From Pelagibacterales bacterium SAG-MED32 (GTDB taxonomy: Bacteria; Pseudomonadota; Alphaproteobacteria; Pelagibacterales; AG-422-B15): DNA of 40,676 bases. A program made the position numbers and the translations under genes. A model generated the notes under the pieces. It saw nothing but the letters and a program-made list of their open reading frames with translations, ran no database searches and was not told the origin of the DNA. Of this stretch, positions 1-8,768 are shown one piece after another. Location of the stretch: assembly GCA_014653725.1 (NCBI GenBank), contig JACWEC010000006.1, positions 1 to 40,676 on the forward strand. The letters run 5' to 3'. How positions within the stretch are numbered: position 1 is the first letter of the stretch; every line of letters starts with the position of its first letter.

Positions 1-71
1 TCTGCAAATGTTTCTGCTCTGATTAAAAAAATAGCTAGAAAAATATATATGAATGAGAAAAACCTGATCAC
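1..71 (-). CDS. Partial ORF with signal-peptide-like N-terminus, runs off window
   Basis: Downstream of scpB on the minus strand there is an open frame with a GTG at 71 that stays open to the window edge. It encodes about 23 residues: a short charged start (M-I-R), a hydrophobic stretch rich in F, I and L, and then R-A-E-T-F-A, which looks like a signal peptide ending near an A-x-A-type site. It is not TatA-like, although tatA is a common neighbour of scpB in this group. No ATG and no clear ribosome binding site are visible, so start and reality are uncertain. The function cannot be read from this fragment. Confidence 0.3.
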   Translation of the reverse strand, partial: MIRFFSFIYIFLAIFLIRAETFA

Positions 72-88
72 TAAATGAAGGCTAAATG

Positions 89-772
89 TTACTCGGCTTC
101 GTGTCCACTTTGAATTAAATCGTCAATATTTTCATCTTCTCCGAAGGGTTCTATCTGACTTTGATCTAATTCCTGAGGCTCTTTGATATCGAGATTTGGA
201 GGAAGCCTGCTCTCAAGTAATCCAGCAGCTTTAAGCTCTTCTAACCCAGGCAAATCAGATACTTGTTCAAGTTGGAAGTACTCTAAAAATCTCTCTGTGG
301 TTCCGTAAATAATTGGTCTTCCTGGAACCTTCTTCCTACCAATCGGTCTAACCCAGTTTAACTCCATTAATACATCAAGTGTTCCAGGGCTAAAATGAAC
401 ACCTCTTATATCTTCAACTTCAGCTCGAGTTACAGGCTGATGATAGGCTATGATTGAAAGAGTTTCAGTAGCAGCTTTAGATAACTTTCTTTGAACAATT
501 TTTTCTTTTTTCATCATTGATGATAAATCTTGGGCAGTTTTAAAGCTCCACTTATTTCCTGTTTTAACTAAATTTACACCCCTATTTTCGTATTGCGCTT
601 TTAATAAACTTAAAAGTTTATTTAAGTTCGACCCTTTTGGAAGACGAGCTTTCATACTCTCTGCATCTAATGGTTCACTCGCAGCAAATAACAGTGCTTC
701 AAGAACTCTTAGATTGTCCATATGCTCAGATGGAAAATTCATTATATTGTCAGTTTGTTTTTCTTTGCTCAT
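89..772 (-). CDS. scpB: Segregation and condensation protein B (ScpB)
   Basis: A 227-aa winged-helix protein of the ScpB family, the kleisin-associated partner that dimerises and binds ScpA in the SMC condensin complex acting on chromosome segregation in the cytoplasm. Near the N-terminus the family pattern LRVLEALLFAASEPL is visible; in the middle come the TETLSIIAYHQPVTRAEVE and IRGV segments typical of the second winged helix, followed by GRPIIYGTTERFLEYF. The tail after about residue 185 is acidic and low in conservation, as in other members. It starts 7 nt after the scpA stop, so the two are co-transcribed in the order scpA-scpB. Length and motifs are normal. Confidence 0.95.
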   Translation of the reverse strand: MSKEKQTDNIMNFPSEHMDNLRVLEALLFAASEPLDAESMKARLPKGSNLNKLLSLLKAQYENRGVNLVKTGNKWSFKTAQDLSSMMKKEKIVQRKLSKAATETLSIIAYHQPVTRAEVEDIRGVHFSPGTLDVLMELNWVRPIGRKKVPGRPIIYGTTERFLEYFQLEQVSDLPGLEELKAAGLLESRLPPNLDIKEPQELDQSQIEPFGEDENIDDLIQSGHEAE

Positions 773-779
773 AATAATT

Positions 780-1577
780 TTAATTTAGAAAATCATCTTG
801 TTTCTTATTCTTTATAAACACTGGACCAAATGGTACGAGTTGTTGGACTTCAAGAACGCCTTCCCTAACCAACTCCATTGCCGCAGCTAAAGTTCCCGCT
901 ACCCCAGATCGTGCATTTTTGCCTTGCGAAAATTCCTTCGGTAGAAATTTTTCTAATCTTGTCCACTCAGGAACCTCACCAACCATTCTTTGCAATCTTA
1001 CAAGTGCATCCTCCATTGCAAAAACTTGGGGCCTTTCTATTGTCATAGATGAATAAGCTGTTCTGTACCTCTGATCAGCATAAGATTTAAGTAAGTCATA
1101 TAAATCTAAGTAGTATTCAGGCGTTCTGATTAAACGTATTCCTTCCGGCATCCCCCTATTAAAAAAATCAATTCCTAATTTAGGCAAGCTCATTAGTTTT
1201 TGCGACACTTGTCTTATGGCTTCTAGCTTTTTTAATTGGAATTTTAATCGTTCAGCCATTTCCTCAGCGCTTAGCTCTTCGCCAGTTTCTTCTCTTGGTA
1301 TTAGTAGGTTTGATTTTAAAAATGCCATCCAGGCCGCCATAACTAAATAATCAGCGGCAAGTTCTAGGTTTCTATCTCTTACTTTGGCAATAAACTCCAA
1401 ATATTGCTCTGTCAGCTGTAGAATAGATATTTTCATTAAATCTACTTTTTGAGATTTTGCTAATCTGAGCAGTACATCTAAAGGGCCTTCGAAGCCGTCT
1501 AAATTGACAATTAAGTCATCAGGATCAGTGTCGACTACAGGACTTGTTTCACTATAAGTATTTGAAATATCTTCCAT
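780..1577 (-). CDS. scpA: Segregation and condensation protein A (ScpA)
   Basis: A 265-aa kleisin subunit of the SMC-ScpAB complex. The N-terminal family signature LDGFEGPLDVLLRLAKSQ lies around residues 26-43, followed by VDLMKISI and the helical LAADYLVMAAWMAFLKSNLL segment that contacts SMC. The C-terminal part around residues 200-260 has the winged-helix region ending in EVQQLVPFGPVF. It is transcribed ahead of scpB with a 7-nt gap. A 61-nt gap separates it from nagZ upstream, so the whole dgt-argS-nagZ-scpA-scpB row is probably one transcription unit. Nothing unusual in length or motifs. Confidence 0.95.
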   Translation of the reverse strand: MEDISNTYSETSPVVDTDPDDLIVNLDGFEGPLDVLLRLAKSQKVDLMKISILQLTEQYLEFIAKVRDRNLELAADYLVMAAWMAFLKSNLLIPREETGEELSAEEMAERLKFQLKKLEAIRQVSQKLMSLPKLGIDFFNRGMPEGIRLIRTPEYYLDLYDLLKSYADQRYRTAYSSMTIERPQVFAMEDALVRLQRMVGEVPEWTRLEKFLPKEFSQGKNARSGVAGTLAAAMELVREGVLEVQQLVPFGPVFIKNKKQDDFLN

Positions 1578-1638
1578 TTTTTTAACATATTGATTCCTTA
1601 TTATATAGCAGAAGAATGTTTAATTCGACGAAAATAAC

Positions 1639-2649
1639 CTAAGCTTGGCTTAGCAAGTATTCAAATTCACTTTCAGCTTTATGCATGTGCATTGACACAG
1701 GTTGATTGTATATGTCTTCTATAGCACTGGGGATAGTTATTGGCTTAAATTCTTCTTTAATTCTTTCAGCTATCATATTCATTTCATTGATGTTTCCATT
1801 ACAGTGAAGAACCAAATCACAACCTGCATCGAGAGATTTAACCGCTGCATTAACCGGCTCGCAATCTACTGCCTTCATAGACAAATCATCAGTCATTAAC
1901 AGTCCTTTGAATTTCATATGCTGTCTAATAACCTTGTTAATTATTGTTTTTGAAAAAGTAGCAATATTATCTGAATCTATTTTATTGAATTTAATGTGAG
2001 CGGTCATTGCCAATTGTGCCTCTGCATTTTCAGTAAATGGTTTAAAATCGTATTTTTCTAAAAGTATTTCATCAGCGTCAACCATTGGCATTTCAAGATG
2101 ACTATCTACTTTTGCTTTACCGTGCCCAGGAATATGCTTCATTATTGGCGCAACTCCATTTGATGTTAAAGTTTTAATTACTGCTTTTCCTGCTGCGCTT
2201 ACAATGTTCTCATTAGTTGAGTATGCTCTGTCACCAATTATTCCGCTCTCTTCATTTGTAGGCAAATCCAGCACGGGAATAGTGTTACTGTTAATGCCAA
2301 GCTCTTTCAAAGTACTGGCCATCATAATTGAATTTAATTCTAGAAGCCTTAATCCAAGATCAAAATTTTGCTCGATCAATTTTCCAAAAAAGTCACTTGT
2401 TTTAAATTTTTTTATATTATCAAGATTTAATCTGGAGACCCTCCCACCCTCTTGGTCAATTAATATAGGCAGATTAATATGATTTATTTCTTTGAGATGC
2501 GCTGTTAGTCTTTTAATGGAATTAATATCACTGCAATTTCTTTCAAAAAGAATTACGCCCCAAGGTTTATACTGTTCGAAAAACTTTATTTCTTCGTTAG
2601 ATAATTCAGTGCCTGATATTCCACATATAATGGGTAGATAGCTATTCAT
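1639..2649 (-). CDS. nagZ: Beta-N-acetylhexosaminidase (NagZ, GH3)
   Basis: A 336-aa cytoplasmic glycoside hydrolase of family 3 that removes N-acetylglucosamine from anhydro-muropeptides during cell-wall recycling. Visible features are IDQEGGRVSRL (about residues 64-74), the signature KHIPGHGKAKVDSH (171-184) with the catalytic His184, and LLMTDDLSM (250-258) carrying the nucleophile Asp254. This motif set separates NagZ from the larger secreted GH3 enzymes. No signal peptide. It lies 8 nt downstream of the short SPOR-like gene, the same order as in many Alphaproteobacteria. Confidence 0.95.
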   Translation of the reverse strand: MNSYLPIICGISGTELSNEEIKFFEQYKPWGVILFERNCSDINSIKRLTAHLKEINHINLPILIDQEGGRVSRLNLDNIKKFKTSDFFGKLIEQNFDLGLRLLELNSIMMASTLKELGINSNTIPVLDLPTNEESGIIGDRAYSTNENIVSAAGKAVIKTLTSNGVAPIMKHIPGHGKAKVDSHLEMPMVDADEILLEKYDFKPFTENAEAQLAMTAHIKFNKIDSDNIATFSKTIINKVIRQHMKFKGLLMTDDLSMKAVDCEPVNAAVKSLDAGCDLVLHCNGNINEMNMIAERIKEEFKPITIPSAIEDIYNQPVSMHMHKAESEFEYLLSQA

Positions 2650-2657
2650 TATGTCGC

Positions 2658-2849
2658 TTAATCGCCGAGTTCATAAATATTTAAATCCGGAATTTCTAGC
2701 CCCCCGGTATCCTCGGGTATAATTCTATAATTATCTAAATTTCCACTAATCGAAATAATTTCATCAGTGTATTCAGTGTCATAAAATAACCAAAAACCAA
2801 TTAAGATAAAAATTGAAACGCAAACAGTCCAAATGATTGCAAGTTTCAT
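2658..2849 (-). CDS. Short membrane-anchored remnant of a SPOR-domain protein
   Basis: A 63-aa protein whose ATG at 2849 lies one base after the argS stop; a longer reading from 2879 would only add residues overlapping argS. It has one membrane segment (IIWTVCVSIFILIGFWLFY) followed by a periplasmic tail ending IIPEDTGGLEIPDLNIYELGD. In Alphaproteobacteria the gene between argS and nagZ normally encodes a SPOR-domain protein with a membrane anchor and a conserved stretch of the type RPEDPGGMxIPNxDxxVYE. The tail here matches that stretch and then stops, so the peptidoglycan-binding SPOR domain is missing. Assignment rests on position plus this motif. The gene may be a reduced but functional anchor or a decaying remnant. 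Confidence 0.7.
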   Translation of the reverse strand: MKLAIIWTVCVSIFILIGFWLFYDTEYTDEIISISGNLDNYRIIPEDTGGLEIPDLNIYELGD

Positions 2850-2850
2850 G

Positions 2851-4590
2851 CTACTGCATTTCTTCAGGTGCAGAAACACCTAATATATCAAGACCAGATT
2901 TTAAAGTACGTTTTGTAAGCATTAAAAGTGCAATCCTTGCATAAGTTCTTTCAATATTGTTTTCATCAATAAACCTCTTTTCTTTATCAATCTTTCCTTG
3001 GTTCCATAATGAATGTAGTGCTGACGCTAAATCATACAAATAATAAGATATTCTATGAGGTTCTTCTAATGTAGCTGAGGTCTCTATAATGCTGCTATAA
3101 TTCATTATTTTTTTTAATAAAAATAGTTCTCCATCTTCCCTCAACTGTTCATAGTTACAGTTGTCAAAAGTATTTAGATCAAGATCTAATTTGTATTCTT
3201 TAAGATTTCTGATAACTGAGCAAATTCTTGCATGAGCATATTGAACGTAGAATACTGGATTATCTTTTGATTGCTCCGTAACTTTCTGAAAGTTGAATTC
3301 TAGCGGAGCCTCATTTTTTCTATACAACATCATAAATCTAATACTATCACTGCCTACTTCATCAACTAATTCTCTAATTGTTATAAAATCACCTGATCTT
3401 TTTGACATCTTCAGTTGCTTCCCATCACTTATTAGTTTCACCATTTGACATAATTTAACTGAAAACTCTGCTTTATCATCAGTTAGAGCAACTATTGATG
3501 CATTCATACGTTTTATATATCCACCATGATCTGCTCCCCAAATATCTATTAATTTCTGAGAACCTCGTTGGTATTTATCAAAATGGTAAGCGATATCGTT
3601 TGCAAAATAAGTCCACTCACCGTTTGATTTCTGTAAAGGTCTATCGGTCTCATCACCGTAATTTGAAGATTTAAAGAGCATTTGTTCTCGTGGCTCCCAA
3701 TCTTCAATTTGCTTTCCTTTTGGTTTATCTAAGATGCCTTCATAAATAAGGTCTAAATCTTTTAATTTTGTAATAGCCTCATCAATCTTTCCCTCAGCAA
3801 TTAGTTTCTTTTCAGATATGAAGTGATCTTGCTCAATAGATAAAAGTTTTAAATCTGCTTTTATCAAATCCAATAACAAAGCTACACTTTCATCTTTGAT
3901 CAATTCAAATGAATTATCTTGCTCTAAAATTTTATCTCCATTTTTATCAATTATATTTTTCGCAACATCAATGAGATACTCGCCAGGATAGAAATTATCC
4001 GGATAATTATTTTCGTTTCGCTGATTTAGTATTTCTTTAATTCTAATGATAACTGAGTCAGCTAAGTAATTAATTTGAACTCCCGCATCATTTACGTAAT
4101 ATTCTTTTGTTACATCGTAACCTGTAGATGTAAGTAAATTTGATAATACATCTCCAAATACAGCGCCTCTACAGTGGCCTATGTGTAATGGTCCAGTTGG
4201 ATTAGCCGAGACATATTCCACATTGATTGTTTGGCCATTGCCTATATTTTTGTCATAAAGTTCACTGGTATGTAATTTCTCACTTAAAAATTTATACCAA
4301 ACAGACTTATTGACGCGAAAATTAAGGAAACCAGGTTTTGCAACCTCTAGTTGTTCGAATTCAGAGTATTTTTCAAGAGAGGTTTTGAGAATTTCAGCAA
4401 TTTTAATCGGTGGTTGGGAGAGGTCTTTACTTAAAACCATGCAAATATTAGTGCTTAAGTCTCCATTGTCTTCGTTCTTTGGACTCTCAACAACAAAAGA
4501 ACTTTCGTTTATAGCTTGCTCTGGCAATTTAAAATTTGATGCAAATTCCTTTGAGATAATAGACTTATAAAAATGAAATATATCGGACAT
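2851..4590 (-). CDS. argS: Arginyl-tRNA synthetase
   Basis: A 579-aa class I aminoacyl-tRNA synthetase that charges tRNA-Arg. The ATP-binding HIGH motif is in NPTGPLHIGHCRG at about residues 130-142, preceded by the arginine-specific VEYVSANPTGP, and the KMSK motif is in LKMSKRSGDF at about 395. The C-terminal anticodon-binding DALR-type domain includes VQYAHARICSV and ends near LLMLTKRTLKSGLDILGV. The N-terminal additional domain is present. I chose the ATG at 4590, which overlaps the dgt stop as TGATG; a TTG one codon upstream is less likely. Length is normal. Confidence 0.96.
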   Translation of the reverse strand: MSDIFHFYKSIISKEFASNFKLPEQAINESSFVVESPKNEDNGDLSTNICMVLSKDLSQPPIKIAEILKTSLEKYSEFEQLEVAKPGFLNFRVNKSVWYKFLSEKLHTSELYDKNIGNGQTINVEYVSANPTGPLHIGHCRGAVFGDVLSNLLTSTGYDVTKEYYVNDAGVQINYLADSVIIRIKEILNQRNENNYPDNFYPGEYLIDVAKNIIDKNGDKILEQDNSFELIKDESVALLLDLIKADLKLLSIEQDHFISEKKLIAEGKIDEAITKLKDLDLIYEGILDKPKGKQIEDWEPREQMLFKSSNYGDETDRPLQKSNGEWTYFANDIAYHFDKYQRGSQKLIDIWGADHGGYIKRMNASIVALTDDKAEFSVKLCQMVKLISDGKQLKMSKRSGDFITIRELVDEVGSDSIRFMMLYRKNEAPLEFNFQKVTEQSKDNPVFYVQYAHARICSVIRNLKEYKLDLDLNTFDNCNYEQLREDGELFLLKKIMNYSSIIETSATLEEPHRISYYLYDLASALHSLWNQGKIDKEKRFIDENNIERTYARIALLMLTKRTLKSGLDILGVSAPEEMQ

Positions 4591-5732
4591 CAATTAACGT
4601 GTTTATTATATATTGTTTGTGCAAAATTATCTGTCATACCTGCAACAAAATCACAAATCATTCTTGATTTGTGATTTTCATTTTCATAATTTGGCAGATA
4701 TTTGCTGTATATCTTGTCGTCAGCGTTCATGAATAATTCAAATAAAGATGTAATTATCTTATGAGCATTTTGGGTCATCGTCTTTACTTTATCATGGTTA
4801 TACATTTTAGATGAAAGGAAAGATTTTATAGAACTTACTTTTTCCTTCATATCAGGCGAGAAATCAGCAACTAATTGATTTTGCAACCTTACATCATTAG
4901 CAGTTTTAATGGATAGCTTGCTAACATGTCCATCAATAGTATTCATTACATCTTTAATCATAATTGCTGTGGATTTTCGCGTTATCTCATTGTTTATCCT
5001 TTGCATCTCATATGACTCAAATTCTGGTGGAAAGCTTTTAATTATATCGCCTATAAGTGGAAGATTAGCTAACTCGTCGTAAGAAAAGAATCCTGCTCTG
5101 AGGCCATCATCTAAATCATGATTATTATAAGCAATATCATCTGCAATTGCTGATATTTGAGCCTCTAAAGATGGAAACTCATTTAATTGCAAATTAAATT
5201 TATTATTTAATTCATTTATCGTCATAGGAATATTTTCTTTTATTGGGCCATTATGTTTTACCAGGCCTTCTAAAGTCTCCCATGTAAGATTAAGACCATC
5301 AAAATTAAAATATTTTTTTTCAAGTAGGTGCACTATCCTTATCGCCTGATCATTATGATCAAACCCTCCGTAATTTTTCATTGACGAAGAAAGAGCATCT
5401 TCTCCTGCGTGTCCGAATGGTGGATGTCCTATATCGTGACTAATAGACAATGTATCGGCCAAATCCTCATTAAGATTAAAAACCCTACATATTGATCGTG
5501 CAATTTGAGATACTTCAAGAGAATGGGTAAGTCTTGTTCTATAGTGATCGCCTTCATGAGAAACAAAGACCTGAGTTTTATGTTTAAGCCTTCTAAACGC
5601 AGCTGAGTGCAAAATTCTATCTCTATCTCTTTGAAATTCAGACCGAGTTTGACTATAGCTTTCCTTAATTAATCTTCCTTTTGATGTTTCAGGAGATGAA
5701 GATAGTAAAGATAAATCTTTTGAAATACTCAT
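4590..5732 (-). CDS. dgt: dGTP triphosphohydrolase-like HD-domain protein
   Basis: A 380-aa HD-domain dNTP triphosphohydrolase (dGTPase-like) that hydrolyses dNTPs to nucleosides and triphosphate. The metal-binding residues appear as H70 in TRLTHSLEVSQ and H99-D100 in SHDIGHPPFGH, with a further conserved Asp in the ADDIAYNNHDLDDGLRAG stretch. The N-terminus with RDRDRILHSAAFRRLKHKTQVF is the usual family opening. It is the first gene of the minus-strand housekeeping row and overlaps argS by one base. In related genomes an ErpA/HesB gene often lies between dgt and xth; here those two are directly divergent with an 82-nt gap. Confidence 0.93.
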   Translation of the reverse strand: MSISKDLSLLSSSPETSKGRLIKESYSQTRSEFQRDRDRILHSAAFRRLKHKTQVFVSHEGDHYRTRLTHSLEVSQIARSICRVFNLNEDLADTLSISHDIGHPPFGHAGEDALSSSMKNYGGFDHNDQAIRIVHLLEKKYFNFDGLNLTWETLEGLVKHNGPIKENIPMTINELNNKFNLQLNEFPSLEAQISAIADDIAYNNHDLDDGLRAGFFSYDELANLPLIGDIIKSFPPEFESYEMQRINNEITRKSTAIMIKDVMNTIDGHVSKLSIKTANDVRLQNQLVADFSPDMKEKVSSIKSFLSSKMYNHDKVKTMTQNAHKIITSLFELFMNADDKIYSKYLPNYENENHKSRMICDFVAGMTDNFAQTIYNKHVN

Positions 5733-5814
5733 TAGTTGCGAACTATATATTTAAATTATATCCTATAATAATTGATTACTTTAAGAATCCTATAAAAACA
5801 ACAATAGATTTATT

Positions 5815-6594
5815 ATGACTAAAATAGTTAGTTGGAATGTCAATTCAATCAGAGTTCGCTTACCTCACCTTGTCCAGTTGAAAAAAACTATTGATCCTGA
5901 TGTCATCATGCTTCAAGAAACTAAGTCAACAGACGAGAATTTTCCATTTAATGATATTAAAGAAATGGGTTTTGAAATAATAACAAAAGGCCAAAAATCT
6001 TATAATGGTGTCGCAATATTATCGAAAATTCCCATGGAGCTTATAGCCAATGAGCTTCCTGGAAATGCGAAAGATGAGCAAGCAAGATTTATTGAAGTAA
6101 AAATCAATGATAGCGATCCTTTCAATGTTGCTACGATTTATTTACCTAATGGCAATCCAGTAGATACTGAAAAATTTCCTTACAAACTCGATTGGATGCA
6201 AAGACTTAAAGACTATGCAAAAAAGAAAATTGATAATCAAGAGACTGTAATTTTTGGAGGAGATTACAATATAATTCCTAACCGTGGTGATGCGGTGAAT
6301 ATTGAAAAATGGAAAAGTGATGCCCTTCATCACCCTGACTCAATCAAAATTTTTAGAGAAATAATCAACCTTGGGCTAACTGATGTATTTCGAGTATTTA
6401 ATTCAAAAGAATTTGAATTTACGTACTGGGACTACTCACGCGGCTCATGGGAAAAAGATAATGGTCTTAGAATTGATCATTTCTTATCAACGCCAAGTGC
6501 AACAGATCGAATAATTGATTGTCAAATTGAAAAGCAATTCAGAGGTCTGGAGCGACCTTCTGACCATGTGCCTATTTGGTTTGAAATAAAATAA
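5815..6594 (+). CDS. xth: Exodeoxyribonuclease III / AP endonuclease
   Basis: A 259-aa endonuclease/exonuclease/phosphatase-fold enzyme of base excision repair that cuts abasic sites. Motifs in order: SWNVNSIRVR near the N-terminus with Asn8, MLQETKS with the metal-binding Glu35, NGVAILSK, GGDYNIIPNRGD around residue 150 with the catalytic Asp-Asn, LRIDHFL, and the C-terminal RPSDHVPIWFE with the Asp-His pair. It is transcribed away from dgt. Its stop codon directly abuts the stop of the convergent ureohydrolase gene with no spacer. Confidence 0.95.
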   Translation: MTKIVSWNVNSIRVRLPHLVQLKKTIDPDVIMLQETKSTDENFPFNDIKEMGFEIITKGQKSYNGVAILSKIPMELIANELPGNAKDEQARFIEVKINDSDPFNVATIYLPNGNPVDTEKFPYKLDWMQRLKDYAKKKIDNQETVIFGGDYNIIPNRGDAVNIEKWKSDALHHPDSIKIFREIINLGLTDVFRVFNSKEFEFTYWDYSRGSWEKDNGLRIDHFLSTPSATDRIIDCQIEKQFRGLERPSDHVPIWFEIK

Positions 6595-7554
6595 TTACTT
6601 TGGATTTCGCGCAATAATATTTATTAATTCGTAAACGATTGTAGCTGCAGCAGTTGATGTCAGCTCAGCATGATCATAGGCCGGTGCAACTTCAACTACA
6701 TCAGCTGAAACAAGTTGAGATCCAGCGAGACCACGTAACACATTTAAAATTTCCCTTGTAGTCATGCCGGCTACTTCGGGAGTTCCTGTGCCTGGAGCAT
6801 GAGCAGGATCTAGCACATCAATATCAATAGATATGTAAAGGGGGTTGTCTCCAATTCTATCTTTAATTCTCTGAACAATTTGATCAATTGAATTAGTTTG
6901 AAATTCATCGCAATGTATTGTTTTAAATCCTAAATCTCTATCATTTTTTAGATCATTAGTGCTGTATAAAGGCCCTCTAATACCAATGTGCATTGAAGCA
7001 TCATCTAAAAATAAACTTTCCTCTCTTGCTCGCCTAAATGGAGTTCCATGAGTGTAAGGAGCCCCAAAATAAGTATCCCACGTATCTAAATGAGCGTCAA
7101 AATGAACCAAAGCAACTGGACCCCCAACTTTTTTGTTAACAGATCTTAAAAGGGGCAATGCAATTGTGTGATCACCGCCTATTGTGACAATGCTTCCTGC
7201 CTTTGAAAGCAAGTCATCAGCTCCTTTTTCAATTTGTTTTATAGCCTCATCAATATCAAATGGGTTGCAGGCAATGTCTCCTGCATCAGCAACTTGCTGA
7301 ACCTTAAATGGTTCAACATCATAATCTGGATGATAATTTGTTCTTAATTGGCGAGAAGCTTGTCGAACAGCCTGAGGGCCAAACCTAGCTCCAGGCCTGT
7401 AGCTTGTTCCAGCATCAAATGGTACACCGATTATTGCAACATCACACTGATCAACATCTCTTAACTCTGGTAAACGTGCAAACGTAGAAGGTCCGGCGTA
7501 TCTTGGAACAACGGTACCACTTACTGGTTGAATAGGTTCTTTTTTATCAGTCAT
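6595..7554 (-). CDS. Agmatinase-family ureohydrolase
   Basis: A 319-aa manganese enzyme of the ureohydrolase family, which releases urea from guanidino compounds. The binuclear metal ligands are all present: His129 in GGDHTIALPL, Asp153, His155 and Asp157 in HFDAHLDTWD, and Asp244 and Asp246 in SIDIDVLDPAHAPGTGTPE. This pattern fits the SpeB branch (agmatinase, guanidinobutyrase or guanidinopropionase) better than arginase, but the exact substrate cannot be read from sequence. It is the last gene of the polyamine-type ABC operon, 5 nt after a permease, so its substrate may be what the transporter imports (agmatine or a guanidino acid). That link is inference. Confidence 0.85.
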   Translation of the reverse strand: MTDKKEPIQPVSGTVVPRYAGPSTFARLPELRDVDQCDVAIIGVPFDAGTSYRPGARFGPQAVRQASRQLRTNYHPDYDVEPFKVQQVADAGDIACNPFDIDEAIKQIEKGADDLLSKAGSIVTIGGDHTIALPLLRSVNKKVGGPVALVHFDAHLDTWDTYFGAPYTHGTPFRRAREESLFLDDASMHIGIRGPLYSTNDLKNDRDLGFKTIHCDEFQTNSIDQIVQRIKDRIGDNPLYISIDIDVLDPAHAPGTGTPEVAGMTTREILNVLRGLAGSQLVSADVVEVAPAYDHAELTSTAAATIVYELINIIARNPK

Positions 7555-7559
7555 AATGT

Positions 7560-8768
7560 TTAATCAAATCCTCCAAAATCTTGGAATAGTGATGGATCTC
7601 CAAAAATATCACCGTAATCTTCCGTTCCTCCTAAAGATCCTCCTGAGAGCTCTTCTTCAGTTAATTCATTAGACTCTAAGGTTTGCAATTGTTCAAGGAA
7701 TTTTGATTTTTTTTCCTGATCTGCGGCATCAATACAAGACTGTCCGTAAAGATCATTCTTTACAATTTGCGTCGCTCCATAAGTGGCAAAAACCAACACT
7801 AGCAAGATTGCAACTATGCCCTTAGGAACTTTAAAGCCTGCTTTATATTCCTTATTAATTCTGCCAGAAGCTGCCTTCTCTTTTACAAATATTTCTTGGG
7901 ATTGAGCATATTTTTTCTCACTTCTGCGTCTCAATATTTCGTAAGTGACTGCTGCGATTATAGTTAATGCAATGATGGTTAAGGCCAACGCACTCAGTGC
8001 TGGGCTTATGCCAAGCCTTACTTTGGAAGCAATGACTGTAGTTAATGTTTGATCAGATAAAATACTAAATACAGTCGTATTGTAGTTTTCAAAAGAAAAC
8101 AAAAAGGCAATAACCGCTGCTGATGCAATCGCTGGCATTAAATAAGGTACTAAGATTTTAAAAAAAACTTGCGTTTGAGTTGCACCTAAATCCAATGCAG
8201 CTTCTTCTTGTGTTTGGTCAAATCGTTGAAGTCTTGCGACAAAAATTAAAAAGCAGTAAGTCGATATAAAGCATGTTTGTGCTAAAATTGTGAGAAAGAT
8301 ACCATTTCTACCCACATCTGAAATAAATCCATCTCCTCCAAGTCCTGCGATCCGATCCCATAAAACTACTGTAGATATACCAATAATCACACCTGGAAAT
8401 AAAACAGGCATAATAGATATTGAATAATAAATATCTCTTAACTGAGATCGAACTTGTGTTAGAACAATGGCAGCTGCCATGCCAATTGGAACAGAAAGTG
8501 ATACAACTCCAGCTCCAATAATTAAACTACTAATAATTCCATCGTGTAAACGCCAATCTGAAAGAAGGCCTGCGAGATGTTGCCCATCGTAGGCAATTTT
8601 TCCTTCATTAAACCATCTAAAGCTAAAACACTCCCAAGGAGAGATTGATGGAAACTCAGCAGAGTTAAATGCTGTAATGCTCATGACGATCAACGGACCA
8701 AATAAATAGGCAAAAAATATAAAGATATACATGCCCATCATGAAATTAATAAAGTATGTTGGTTTCAT
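7560..8768 (-). CDS. potC: Polyamine-type ABC transporter permease (PotC-like) with unusual C-terminal tail
   Basis: A 402-aa inner-membrane permease. Residues 1-285 form a normal PotC/PotI-type domain with six membrane segments and the EAA loop EEAALDLGATQ...LVPYLMPAI at about 188-214 that docks on the ATPase. Family members usually end shortly after this. Here about 115 more residues follow: a charged linker, a seventh hydrophobic segment (about 317-333), then an acidic tail rich in E, G and D (about 347-402) ending FQDFGGFD. The extension is in frame and followed by a single stop, so it is not an obvious fusion artefact. It overlaps the preceding permease gene by 4 nt. The symbol marks family only; the substrate is unproven. 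Confidence 0.85.
   Translation of the reverse strand: MKPTYFINFMMGMYIFIFFAYLFGPLIVMSITAFNSAEFPSISPWECFSFRWFNEGKIAYDGQHLAGLLSDWRLHDGIISSLIIGAGVVSLSVPIGMAAAIVLTQVRSQLRDIYYSISIMPVLFPGVIIGISTVVLWDRIAGLGGDGFISDVGRNGIFLTILAQTCFISTYCFLIFVARLQRFDQTQEEAALDLGATQTQVFFKILVPYLMPAIASAAVIAFLFSFENYNTTVFSILSDQTLTTVIASKVRLGISPALSALALTIIALTIIAAVTYEILRRRSEKKYAQSQEIFVKEKAASGRINKEYKAGFKVPKGIVAILLVLVFATYGATQIVKNDLYGQSCIDAADQEKKSKFLEQLQTLESNELTEEELSGGSLGGTEDYGDIFGDPSLFQDFGGFD

Noticed and set aside
5733-5814. Promoter pair in the divergent dgt-xth gap
   Set aside because: TATAAT-like boxes occur on both strands, but no -35 with acceptable spacing could be chosen over chance.
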